Made by a program: the position numbers and the translations under genes. 12,218 bases of DNA. Source: Bacillota bacterium (GTDB lineage: Bacteria; Bacillota; Clostridia; Peptostreptococcales; Anaerovoracaceae). Position 1 is the first letter of the stretch. Each line of letters starts with the position of its first letter. The notes below the pieces were generated by a model, which searched no databases, had not been told where the DNA came from, and was given only the letters and a program-made list of their open reading frames with translations. The stretch spans positions 1 to 12,218 of the forward strand of contig JAUNRL010000007.1 of the NCBI GenBank assembly GCA_030535715.1. Direction: 5' to 3'. Below, one piece after another: positions 1-6,646 of the stretch.

Positions 1-169
1 CCGACAGAAGAGATTCTCCCGCCAGATGGATCAGGGCGTCGGCCCGGCTGGTGACGGTCTGCTCCCTGGCCGCCATGATCAGGGCGAAGCACAGGGCGAT
101 GAGGGTGGACAGCACGATGCTGAGAAACACCGCGCTGCTCCCTTTTTTTGAGGTAACGTAAGACTTCAT
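1..169 (-). CDS. DUF5702/TadG-like pilus-locus membrane protein, N-terminal part (runs off the left edge)
   Basis: Only the first 56 codons are in the window. They read MKSYVTSKKGSSAVF and continue into one hydrophobic segment at about residues 12-33, followed by AAREQTVTSRADAL and then SLLS. A short basic N-terminus, a Gly-Ser-Ser-Ala-Val-Phe-Leu entry into a single transmembrane helix, then an Ala-Arg-rich stretch is the pattern I associate with DUF5702/TadG-like proteins at the end of Firmicutes Tad operons. These are thought to be minor pseudopilins or assembly factors at the membrane. The ATG overlaps the stop of the upstream TadE-like gene in an ATGA, so translation is probably coupled. 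The family call rests on a short N-terminus and is moderate. Membership of the operon is much safer. Confidence 0.6.
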   Translation of the reverse strand, partial: MKSYVTSKKGSSAVFLSIVLSTLIALCFALIMAAREQTVTSRADALIHLAGESLLS

Positions 170-621
170 CGCTGATCCGTTCCTTTCCGGATCAGCGTGC
201 AGTAACGGACGTACAGGACGCCGTCGGAGGCGGTCCACAGGCTTTCCATGTCCCGCTCGACCCGGTGGGCCAGAATGCCTCTGGTTTTCATCGGTACACG
301 CTCCTTTCCCCTGACCGTTTGAAATAACCCCCTTTTCCTTTTGTCGATCTCTCCTTCCCACTCAATCATTCCATCCGGGTACGCCGTGTGTCCCGTAAGG
401 GTGCCCGCGGTCTGGCGCAGGGCCATGTGCATCCGGCTCTGTTCTGCAGTCAGGGTATAAAAAAATGTGCAGATCAGGATGCAGGTGATCACGGTCAGGA
501 TAACCATGGGAAGGACGAGGGCGGCCTCAACGGTGGTGCCGCCCCGTCGGTTGTTCAGGGCCGTCAGCCGGTTCGCGTCCCGCAGGCCGCGTATACGGCT
601 TCGAACCCGCGGCCGTCTCAG
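166..621 (-). CDS. TadE-like pseudopilin with a non-standard start
   Basis: The protein carries the TadE-type entry RRGGTTVEAALVLPM, which runs into a single membrane helix of about 22 residues. A soluble C-terminal region of about 90 residues follows, ending in RYCTLIRKGTDQR. TadE-family proteins are pseudopilins that sit in the inner membrane and help assemble the Flp pilus. The glutamate soon after the basic N-terminus matches the prepilin-like Glu of the family. Between the upstream pilin stop and the membrane helix the frame has no ATG, GTG or TTG. I place the start at the CTG that overlaps the pilin stop (CTGA), giving 151 aa, but this is a guess. The frame stays open leftward through the pilin and into tadC, which I regard as a chance extension. 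The stop overlaps the next gene by ATGA. Confidence 0.7.
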   Translation of the reverse strand: MRRPRVRSRIRGLRDANRLTALNNRRGGTTVEAALVLPMVILTVITCILICTFFYTLTAEQSRMHMALRQTAGTLTGHTAYPDGMIEWEGEIDKRKRGLFQTVRGKERVPMKTRGILAHRVERDMESLWTASDGVLYVRYCTLIRKGTDQR

Positions 622-779
622 TTGAAGTTTCCCAGCCCCTCGAATGTGTTGTTGATGAAATCGGTGATCTGGGTTTTGAAAATCAGCCCCAGGCCGATGG
701 CGATGGCCACCAGAATGGCCACCTGGACGAGCTCCATGCCCGCCTTGCTTCTGACATTGAACAATGGTTTTCCTTTCAT
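618..779 (-). CDS. Flp1-type major pilin, 53 aa
   Basis: This small gene starts MKGKPLFNVRSKAGMELVQ, continues through a hydrophobic stretch at about residues 18-34 (VAILVAIAIGLGLIF), and ends in FINNTFEGLGNFN. A short basic leader, a Gly-Met-Glu step five residues before the hydrophobic segment, and a total of only about 50 residues match the Flp1-like pilins of Firmicutes Tad loci. These are processed at the membrane and polymerised into a thin adhesive pilus. The start is well supported: AAAGGAG lies 7 bases before the ATG. It sits between tadC and the TadE-like gene, where a pilin is expected. The prepilin peptidase that would cleave it is not in this window. It is the likely structural subunit of this pilus. 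Confidence 0.82.
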   Translation of the reverse strand: MKGKPLFNVRSKAGMELVQVAILVAIAIGLGLIFKTQITDFINNTFEGLGNFN

Positions 780-824
780 CAGTGATCTCCTTTCCCTTTG
801 GCGGCAGTAACGGTTTATGACGGA

Positions 825-848
825 GCGCGGCTTCGGGCGCGCCCGCGC
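825..848 (-). other. GC-rich stem-loop between tadC and the pilin gene
   Basis: GCGCGG (825-830 on the plus strand) can pair with CCGCGC (843-848) around a 12-base loop. The same stretch contains the perfect 10-base palindrome GGGCGCGCCC (835-844). It lies in the tadC-flp1 gap of the minus-strand transcript, about 45 bases before the pilin start. Such a hairpin could protect or expose a processed pilin mRNA. No T-run follows, so it is not a terminator. The structure is seen in the sequence; the role is inferred. Confidence 0.35.
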
Positions 849-884
849 GCAGCAGCCGGGGTAAACGTTTGCGCCGGGCTTCGG

Positions 885-1994
885 TCACAGCGTGAGCAGG
901 GCGGGAGCGACGGTGATGATGATCAGCACGCAGAGAAACACCGTCAGCGGCAGCGTCATCTTCGTTTCCGCCAGCCGGCCCTGTTCTTCGCTGTGCAGCT
1001 TTCGGGCTGTCCACAGAGCGTCAGCTTCCAGTTCCAGCTTCTCGTTCAGCGCAGACCCCCTGTTGATGTTGTCATACAGAATGCTGCTGACGCGCATCAG
1101 TTCGGGTACGCCGCTGATCCTGGCAAAGGCGCGCAGCTCCGCGGCAAGCGATCCGTTGGTGTTCCGGATGGAGGCGCAGATGTCGTTCATCCTCCGGTAG
1201 AAATAATCCGTTCTCGCGGCATCGAACCGCATGGCTTCCTCCACAGTCCGCTCCACCGCGCGGTGAATGCCGAGTCCGGCATTCATCAGCAGAACCAGCT
1301 GGTTGAGGAATCCGGGAAGCCGGCGCAGAATGGATTGCCTTTGCGCTTCCCGTATCTTCCGCAGAGGCATCTGTCGGCGCCGGTATACCAGCATGGCGGA
1401 CAGCCCGGTCACCGTCAGGATCATCAGCGTATGACCGGATCGGCGGGTCAGCCATTGTATGGGTTCTCCGCCGGGGGTTGTCCGGGGCAGGAGAACCTGC
1501 CGGGCGGAACGGTCCCGATCCAGGTCGGACACGATGCCCCGCAGATCGGTCAGGATTCTGTCCTCTTCGGAAATGGTTTCTTCCGGCAGGTCGTCGTCCC
1601 GGTCGGGGGCATCCTTGTCCCGCCAGGGAGACAGGCGCAGATCCAGGTCCTTTTCCACTACGCCGTCTGTACCCCGCACCCGCGCTTTCAGAGACAGGTG
1701 CCCGGCTGGCTCATCCGCGCCGGGGCGGGCCAGCCACAGATGACCGTTCTCCTGATGGATGCTGATCGTCCCCGCGCTTGCGCAGAGGAACAGATCCAGA
1801 AGCAGTACGACGGCGCCGCAGACCAGGATGACCCGAACAGTACGGACGGCTTTCTCCTGCAGGAGGACAGGGGAAGGCTCTTCTTCCGGATGGGTTTCCC
1901 CGCGCCCCGGGAGGCCTGGAAGGCGACGTGGCAGGCGGGTCGGGAGGCGGAGAATTCCGTCAATTCGGTTTTTCCATTGGCTGATCGGTTTCAT
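885..1994 (-). CDS. tadC: TadC-like type II secretion F-domain platform protein with an extracytoplasmic insert
   Basis: The protein is 369 aa. The start chosen is MKPISQWKNR, because GAGGA lies about 7 bases before its ATG; a longer frame to 2105 overlaps tadB and has no such site. A basic, proline-rich N-terminus of about 50 residues leads into a membrane helix at about 52-74. An acidic soluble segment follows (about 76-183), then a second helix at about 187-204. A cytoplasmic T2SSF-type domain (about 215-345) contains FLNQLVLLMNAGLGIHRAVE, and the C-terminus is a final helix ending in APALLTL. TadB and TadC form the inner-membrane platform on which the TadA ATPase drives Flp pilus assembly. 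Position after tadB and before the pilin supports the call. The large insert between the first two helices is longer than in Proteobacterial TadC. Confidence 0.78.
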   Translation of the reverse strand: MKPISQWKNRIDGILRLPTRLPRRLPGLPGRGETHPEEEPSPVLLQEKAVRTVRVILVCGAVVLLLDLFLCASAGTISIHQENGHLWLARPGADEPAGHLSLKARVRGTDGVVEKDLDLRLSPWRDKDAPDRDDDLPEETISEEDRILTDLRGIVSDLDRDRSARQVLLPRTTPGGEPIQWLTRRSGHTLMILTVTGLSAMLVYRRRQMPLRKIREAQRQSILRRLPGFLNQLVLLMNAGLGIHRAVERTVEEAMRFDAARTDYFYRRMNDICASIRNTNGSLAAELRAFARISGVPELMRVSSILYDNINRGSALNEKLELEADALWTARKLHSEEQGRLAETKMTLPLTVFLCVLIIITVAPALLTL

Positions 1995-2041
1995 CTGATT
2001 GTCCTCACTCGGTTTTGATCGCTTCCCGGTACAGTCCCCGG

Positions 2042-2797
2042 TCAGTTTTCTACATCGGTTAGCTTCTCCATCCAGACGACGCCGGCGGCAATCCCGCCCA
2101 GACACAGCGCCATGAGGATGTGGCCGGCCGGGGTGGTATAGAGGACATCGATGTAAGAGGGAGACAGCAGGTTAAGCATCAGCAGCATGGCCAGGGGCAT
2201 GAGGGAGATGATTCTTCCTTCCAGCTTCTTCTGCGCTGTCAGCACGGCGATCTGTTCCTCAATTTCCATCCGCTCGGCCATCACCTCTGAAGTGTGGGCA
2301 ATGATCCGGGCAAGGTCGCCGCCCATGCTCCGGCAGGTCAGGTAGACCTGCACGAAGCTGTTGATGTCCTCGCATCCGCTGCGTCGAGCGAAGTCGGTCA
2401 GCAGCCGGCGGTCGTTTTCATTGTTTTCCCGGATGCTCCGGCCCATGTGCCGCAGTTCCGTCATCAGGGGCGTATCCTCTCCGTACAGAAAGGACAGGCT
2501 TTCCTCCGCTTCCAGGATCGCTTCCTCCATCTGCCTTCCGGCGGCGACGGAGGAGGAGAGAGAGTAGAGCAGGTTCCGGAACTGACGGAGCAGTTCCCGC
2601 CGTCTTCTCCTGGCCAGATGCCGGCAACAGGCCGGCAGGAAGCGCCAGATGAGCGCGCCGGACAGTAGAGAGAGCAGGAGGCTGTGAAAAAACAGCCAGA
2701 TCACACCGAAGAGCACGCCGTATCCGGCAGAACAGAAGATGAACAGCTGTCTCCGTGACAATTCATAATTCCGATAGTCATCGATTCTGTCCGTCAT
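2042..2797 (-). CDS. tadB: TadB-like type II secretion F-domain platform protein
   Basis: The protein has 251 aa. Two hydrophobic segments near residues 18-34 and 38-54 are followed by a strongly basic turn (RHLARRRRRELLRQF). A cytoplasmic helical domain of the T2SSF type follows, with LLYSLSSSVAAGRQMEEAI, an acidic helix EAEESL, and SFVQVYLTCRSMGGDLARII. Two C-terminal membrane helices lie near 196-212 and 222-240. This arrangement matches TadB, which pairs with TadC in the inner-membrane platform of the Tad pilus machine. The ATG overlaps the tadA stop as ATGA, so the two are probably translated together. The gap to tadC is 47 bases. Confidence 0.82.
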   Translation of the reverse strand: MTDRIDDYRNYELSRRQLFIFCSAGYGVLFGVIWLFFHSLLLSLLSGALIWRFLPACCRHLARRRRRELLRQFRNLLYSLSSSVAAGRQMEEAILEAEESLSFLYGEDTPLMTELRHMGRSIRENNENDRRLLTDFARRSGCEDINSFVQVYLTCRSMGGDLARIIAHTSEVMAERMEIEEQIAVLTAQKKLEGRIISLMPLAMLLMLNLLSPSYIDVLYTTPAGHILMALCLGGIAAGVVWMEKLTDVEN

Positions 2798-3981
2798 ATC
2801 CAGCTCTCCAGTTTCTCTCGGTGAACCATCCTGTGCCCGGTCAGCCCTTCGCTTCGGTGATACAGCCGATTGGTGCGGATGACGCCGTCCCGGGGCGCGT
2901 CCACTTCGGCGATCTCGATGACCCGCCGCCTGCCGTCCCGGCAGCGACTCATGTGCACAATGATGTCGATGCCTTCGGCAATCTGGCTGCGGATGGCATC
3001 CATGGGAATTTCCGCCGCCTGCAGGAACATGGCCTCCAGCCGTTTCAGCATGCCGGCGATGCTGTTGGCGTGACCCGTACTCATGCTTCCCGCATGTCCC
3101 GTGTTCATGGCCTGGATCATGTCCATGACCTCCGCGCCGCGGACTTCCCCGATGATGATCCGGTCCGGACGCATCCGAAGACTGTTGCGCACCAGCATGG
3201 CCATATTGATGGCTCCCATGCCCTGAATGTTAGCGTTGCGGCATTCCAGACGCACGAGGTTGTCGATCTGCCGGATCATCAGTTCCGCGGAGTCTTCGAT
3301 CACCACAACGCGCTCCCCGGGCGGAATAGCCTGAGACAGAACATTGAGGAAGGTGGTCTTGCCACTGGAAGTTCCGCCGGAGATGAAGCAGTTGTAGCGC
3401 GCTCTGACCAGTCCGGTCAGCAGTTTCGCTGCATCCGGTGGCAGGGTATCCCCCCGGATCAAATCTTCCATGGTAAGTACCTGCTCGGGGAATTTGCGGA
3501 TTGTGAGGATCGGACCGTTCAGGGCGATGCCGCGCAGAACGGCGTTGACCCGGGAGCCATCGCTCAGACGGGCATCCACAATGGGATGCAGTTCATTGAT
3601 TTCCCGGTGCACCCGGGCGGCGATCCGGCGGATCAGCTCCTCCAGATCCTCCGTGGTGTCGAAGGCAAAGGGGAGGCGCTCCATCCGGCCGTCCCGTTCC
3701 ACGAAGAGGTGATCCCGTCCGTTGACCATGATCTCCGAAATGCTCCGGTCGTCCACATAGGGCTGCAGGATATCCATCTCCCGCCGCAGAGACAGGAAAA
3801 TGCGCCGGATCATCCGGCTGTTCTCCCGGGGCGGGCAGTTTCCTGCCTTGCTTTGCGAAAACACGTAGTCCTCGATCAGCCGCATTGCCTTTGCGTCATC
3901 CAGTGCGCCATCCTGCCGGTTCATCATTTCCCGGATATCCGCAATGTATTCTCTTCTGTCCTGTGCACTATATTCTGACAT
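2794..3981 (-). CDS. tadA: TadA/CpaF-family pilus assembly ATPase
   Basis: This is a secretion-type hexameric ATPase that powers Flp pilus assembly from the cytoplasmic face of the TadBC platform. The N-terminal domain (about 60-180) carries DRSISEIMVNG, typical of CpaF proteins. The nucleotide-binding domain has Walker A GGTSSGKTT (Lys208), the Asp box VVVIEDSAEL, Walker B RIIIGEVRGAE (Glu279), and the His box MSTGHANS. At 395 aa it is normal for the family, and all catalytic motifs are intact. The start is uncertain. The ATG at 3981 gives MSEYSAQD but lies about 14 bases from AAAGGA, whereas a TTG at 3990 has that site at 5 bases. It is the first gene of the operon here, with no tadZ visible upstream. 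Confidence 0.93.
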   Translation of the reverse strand: MSEYSAQDRREYIADIREMMNRQDGALDDAKAMRLIEDYVFSQSKAGNCPPRENSRMIRRIFLSLRREMDILQPYVDDRSISEIMVNGRDHLFVERDGRMERLPFAFDTTEDLEELIRRIAARVHREINELHPIVDARLSDGSRVNAVLRGIALNGPILTIRKFPEQVLTMEDLIRGDTLPPDAAKLLTGLVRARYNCFISGGTSSGKTTFLNVLSQAIPPGERVVVIEDSAELMIRQIDNLVRLECRNANIQGMGAINMAMLVRNSLRMRPDRIIIGEVRGAEVMDMIQAMNTGHAGSMSTGHANSIAGMLKRLEAMFLQAAEIPMDAIRSQIAEGIDIIVHMSRCRDGRRRVIEIAEVDAPRDGVIRTNRLYHRSEGLTGHRMVHREKLESWI

Positions 3982-4061
3982 GATTGCCAAATATTTCCTT
4001 TCGCAGACAGCGTACCACAACTTCCAGAAAATGGCAACATCTGCAATGTGTTTTTTCTGTG

Positions 4062-4106
4062 AAGTTAGGGTATAAAAATTATATATACAACACTGTAATT
4101 ACCATT
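4062..4106 (-). promoter_or_regulatory. AT-rich stretch, possible tadA promoter
   Basis: The stretch upstream of tadA is sharply AT-rich against a GC-rich background. On the minus strand it contains TATAAT (4083-4078) without a good -35, and a weak TTGTAT (4090-4085) with TAACTT 17 bases on. A promoter for the Tad operon is expected here, since no further minus-strand gene lies upstream, but I cannot pick the exact boxes. Confidence 0.3.
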
Positions 4107-4485
4107 CGGGAGTCAAATCCATGCTAAATCCTGTTCCATCAACGGCAGGCGTCAGGTTCTGATCGTTCCGGATGTGAACAATTTCAATGCCATCAACGAG
4201 CGTTTCGGCATGTCGTACGGCGATGCGGTTCTTCGCCGGATCGGCGAGCGTGTCCGGGATATGGTCCGGGACGCGGATGCCTTCATGGTTTGTTGCTCCC
4301 ACGGCAGGAGTTATCAGGCCATCTTAGACAACGCGTCCATCGGACTGGCCGGGGATGAGGCAGCCAACAGCCGGGTCCGCCTGCGGATGGGCGTCTATGC
4401 CAATATGGACAAATCGCTGGATATCCAGCGTCGGTTTGACCGGGCGGTGAAGGCAGCGAAGATCAATGACGGCAGGAAAAAATAG
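4099..4485 (+). pseudogene. Orphan degenerate GGDEF-domain fragment
   Basis: The reading frame opens after a TAA at 4096 and ends at TAG 4485. Its first half, VPDVNNFNAINERFGMSYGD followed by VLRRIGERVRDMVRDADAF, matches the start of a GGDEF (diguanylate cyclase-like) domain, including the D.N.F..IN..FG...GD pattern. The end, RLRMGVYANMDKSLDI then RRFDRAVKAAK, matches the end of such a domain. Where RxGGDEF should be, the protein reads FMVCCSHGR, so it could not make cyclic di-GMP. There is no upstream domain, no credible ribosome site before the only start (GTG 4174), and no EAL or other downstream domain. I read it as the leftover of a larger GGDEF-type signalling protein, possibly one with an already degenerate GGDEF. 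A short expressed protein cannot be excluded. Confidence 0.55.
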
Positions 4486-4488
4486 GGA

Positions 4489-4517
4489 TTGTTTCATCGA
4501 CAGGAATCGGGTATAAT
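4489..4517 (+). promoter_or_regulatory. Sigma-A-type promoter, TTGTTT-17-TATAAT
   Basis: TTGTTT (4489-4494) is separated by exactly 17 bases from a perfect TATAAT (4512-4517). Predicted transcription would begin near 4524. It lies just after the GGDEF fragment and about 350 bases upstream of the APC permease, with only decayed sequence between. It may therefore be the promoter of the permease transcript or of a lost gene. Confidence 0.6.
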
Positions 4518-4520
4518 ATT

Positions 4521-4565
4521 ATGCGCCTTTCGTAGTGTGAAGGGCGCATTTGCAATAGTTTTTTT
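4521..4565 (+). terminator. Hairpin followed at a distance by a T-run; weak terminator or mRNA 5' stem-loop
   Basis: ATGCGCCTTTC (4521-4531) pairs with GAAGGGCGCAT (4539-4549): 11 base pairs with one G-U and a 7-base loop. A run of seven Ts starts only at 4559, nine bases after the stem, which is far for a canonical intrinsic terminator. The stem's left arm overlaps the expected start point of the adjacent promoter, so transcripts from it would begin inside the hairpin. Alternatives are a terminator for the region to the left, or a 5'-end stabilising stem. Confidence 0.4.
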
Positions 4566-4593
4566 GGTTATTGTGTTGGTTATATTGAGGAGA

Positions 4594-4855
4594 AAGTTAT
4601 CTTTAATGCAATGGATACTTTCGTCCTGACGGTCAGCAACATTCTGTACCAGCCGGGGTTCGTTCGGCGTTTATCGCTGTTGCCATATGCCTCTTCGCGT
4701 TCACCACGCTGATCGGTAGCTACTCTTACTGCGAAGGATGCTATGGGTTTATCATTGGCCGGGAAGCCAGCCACGGAACACTGGAAGTAGCCGGAGAGAA
4801 TCGGCTGTCCGAATCATCCATGATCACAGTTTCATTTTTGTTCGAGTCAGAGTAA
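4594..4855 (+). pseudogene. Frameshifted remnant resembling an AGCS sodium:alanine symporter C-terminal part
   Basis: Between the promoter and the permease the sequence is coding-like but broken. One frame reads VIFNAMDTFVLTVSN and continues to ILYQPGF near 4660. A second frame then reads AFIAVAICLFAF followed by TTLIGSYSYCE, ending at TAA 4853-4855. The phrase LFAFTTLIGSYSYCE is close to the conserved FAF(S/T)T..G.YYYGE segment near the C-terminus of AGCS family sodium:amino-acid symporters, and a DT(F/L)V stretch also occurs upstream in that family. Joining the two needs one frameshift, and everything N-terminal is missing. GAGGAG at 4587-4592 is not well placed for either ATG (4606, 4611). 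This is recognition from memory of the family, so it is moderate. Confidence 0.5.
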
Positions 4856-4867
4856 GGAGGAAAAGCC

Positions 4868-6589
4868 ATGAACCAGCCTGAACAGCTGCAGGGCGTAGCC
4901 GGCCTGAAGAAACACGACATCAAGGTGTCCGGCATCGTTTTCATGCTTTACTGTCTGGTGGCCGCCGGCGCCTTCGGCATCGAGGAGATGATTCCCGAGG
5001 CCGGTCCCGGCATGACCATCCTGTTATTGTGCGTATTTCCCTTCGTCTGGGCATATCCCATCAGTTCTCTGGTTGCAGAGTGCTCATCGGTCATGCCCTC
5101 GGAGGGCGGCGTGTACGTCTGGGCCAGAGAGGCCTTCGGTGAGTTTTGGGGATTCCAGACAGGCTGGTGGGCAACGGTGTCCACCTACATCACCAACGGC
5201 GTCTATGTGGCCCTGGTGTCCGGCTATCTGAGCCAGATGATGCCCATGTCCTACGCCGCGTCCCTGGCGGTGAAAATCGGCATGATCGCCATCTTTACCA
5301 TCGTCAATCTGCTGGGTCTGCGGGAAGTCGGCACCGTCAGCACGGTTCTGTCGCTGCTGATCGTCGCCGCGTTCCTGCTGGTGACCATCGTCGGCTTCCT
5401 CAACTGGAATACCAATCCGGTGGAACCCTTCATGCCGGAGGATTACACTCTGATCGACGGCTTGGGCGGCGGCATCTGCATCTGCATCTGGATGTACTGC
5501 GGATACGAGTGCATCTCCAATATGGCCGGCGAGGTCAAGAACCCGCAGGTCATTCCCAGGGGACTGAAGATCGCCATGCCGCTGGTGGCGCTGACCTACG
5601 TGCTGCCCACCCTGGGCGGTCTGGCAACCCTGCCGGAAGGCTCCTGGGAGATGTGGTCCACTAAAGGTGGCTTTTCCGGAAGCCACGTGGGTTACGCCAC
5701 GATTCTGACGGAAAACCTGGGACAGGCCTGGGGCTATGTGTTCCTGGTGGTGGCCATCATATCCCAGTGTGCCATCTTCAACACCTACCTGGCATCGGGC
5801 TCCCGGGGCTTCTTTGTTCTGGCGGATGACCACCTCTGTCCCCAGTTTCTGGTGAAGGTCAGCAGGAACAGGGGCGTGCCTTATGTGGGCATCCTGTCCC
5901 TGGCAGTGGTGACGTTTATTCTTTCTTTCAACGATTTCACCACTCTGGTGTCCATGGAGGTCGTCTTCATGCTGGCGCTGTACATCATCCTGCCGATTTC
6001 GGTGATCAAGCTGCGGCATAAGCTGCCGGTGGAGGAGAGGAAGAACAGGAATCTCTATGTGATCCCCGGCGGGAACAAGGCGCTGATCTTCTACTGCGGA
6101 TTTCCGATCTGCATCGCCATTATCGCGCTGCTGATCAACGGCACAGACTATCTGACCACCGGCCTGATGGCTCTTTCCTCCGGACCCATCGCCTATATCA
6201 TTTTCCGCAAAGCCTGCGGCGGACTGTCGGTGAATGATCCGGAGGGCAATCCGGTGAACGGCTTCGGCATCCCCAAAGGGGACACGGTGCGAATCGGCCT
6301 GTTCTCCCTTCTGGTCGGCGTCATGGCCTTCTTCGCCCGCTACTGGCTCCAGTGGTATGAAATCGATTGGGGCGAGTGGGGACCGGAGAACTACAATGTC
6401 TTCGGCAACGTCATTCCCCAGGTGCATACGGCCCTGTCTATCGGTGGCGGCGCCCTGATAGCCTTTGGCCTCATCATGCTGTATGTCGGTTACAAGAAGG
6501 ATCCTCCGCTTCCCGAGAAAGAACTGGATGTGGAGGAAACTCTGAACAAGTATCTGATGGAGGAGAAGACGGAAACCTTTTTCGACTGA
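4868..6589 (+). CDS. APC-superfamily amino-acid permease (antiporter-like)
   Basis: This is a 573-aa integral membrane protein with about 12-13 hydrophobic segments. The start is clear, with AAGGAGG 7 bases before the ATG. Helix 1 contains GAFGIEE (residues 34-40), the small-residue break where APC transporters bind the substrate backbone. Other family marks are SEGGVYVWAREAFGEFWGF (residues 78-96), the loop GYECISNMAGEVKNPQVIPR near 212-231, and YVIPGG before the last helices. The layout resembles the glutamate:GABA/YjeM type of APC exchanger, but the substrate cannot be read from the sequence. After helix 12 there is an extra region with NDPEGNPVNG, another hydrophobic pair, and an acidic tail rich in Glu. 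The decayed symporter just upstream suggests turnover of amino-acid transporters at this site. It is probably driven by the promoter at 4489. Confidence 0.85.
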   Translation: MNQPEQLQGVAGLKKHDIKVSGIVFMLYCLVAAGAFGIEEMIPEAGPGMTILLLCVFPFVWAYPISSLVAECSSVMPSEGGVYVWAREAFGEFWGFQTGWWATVSTYITNGVYVALVSGYLSQMMPMSYAASLAVKIGMIAIFTIVNLLGLREVGTVSTVLSLLIVAAFLLVTIVGFLNWNTNPVEPFMPEDYTLIDGLGGGICICIWMYCGYECISNMAGEVKNPQVIPRGLKIAMPLVALTYVLPTLGGLATLPEGSWEMWSTKGGFSGSHVGYATILTENLGQAWGYVFLVVAIISQCAIFNTYLASGSRGFFVLADDHLCPQFLVKVSRNRGVPYVGILSLAVVTFILSFNDFTTLVSMEVVFMLALYIILPISVIKLRHKLPVEERKNRNLYVIPGGNKALIFYCGFPICIAIIALLINGTDYLTTGLMALSSGPIAYIIFRKACGGLSVNDPEGNPVNGFGIPKGDTVRIGLFSLLVGVMAFFARYWLQWYEIDWGEWGPENYNVFGNVIPQVHTALSIGGGALIAFGLIMLYVGYKKDPPLPEKELDVEETLNKYLMEEKTETFFD

Positions 6590-6604
6590 TTTATGCAAAG
6601 GCAT

Positions 6605-6624
6605 CGGCGCTTGTCAGAGCGCCG
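6605..6624 (+). terminator. Small GC-rich hairpin between the permease and ispH-rpsA
   Basis: CGGCGCT (6605-6611) pairs perfectly with AGCGCCG (6618-6624) around a six-base loop. What follows is CTCTTTGTT, only a poor T-tract, so read-through into ispH-rpsA is likely. It may act as a leaky terminator or attenuator 23 bases before the next start codon. No clear promoter for ispH-rpsA is visible in the short gap. Confidence 0.4.
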
Positions 6625-6646
6625 CTCTTTGTTAGAGGAGGAAATC

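Noticed and set aside
622..1014. Extension of the TadE-like frame to an ATG at 1014 (282 aa)
   Set aside because: It would overlap the whole pilin gene and the end of tadC. Its residues are Arg/His-rich with no family match.
798..2018. Long plus-strand frame of 406 codons opposite tadC
   Set aside because: It mirrors a clear TadC-like gene, is rich in Gln, His, Pro and Gly, and has no ribosome site; a GC-rich shadow.
1995..2105. Longer TadC start at 2105
   Set aside because: It overlaps the tadB end and lacks a ribosome site, whereas the ATG at 1994 has GAGGA well placed.
2755..3978. Plus-strand frame of 407 codons opposite tadA
   Set aside because: It is antisense to an intact ATPase with all Walker motifs; composition is shadow-like.
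5084..6604. Minus-strand frame of 506 codons opposite the permease
   Set aside because: It has a very high His, Gln and Asp content and no membrane segments or motifs. It lies across a clear APC transporter, so it is a shadow.
6593..6646. Longer IspH-S1 start at 6593
   Set aside because: It runs through the inter-gene hairpin; the strong AGAGGAGG selects the ATG at 6647.
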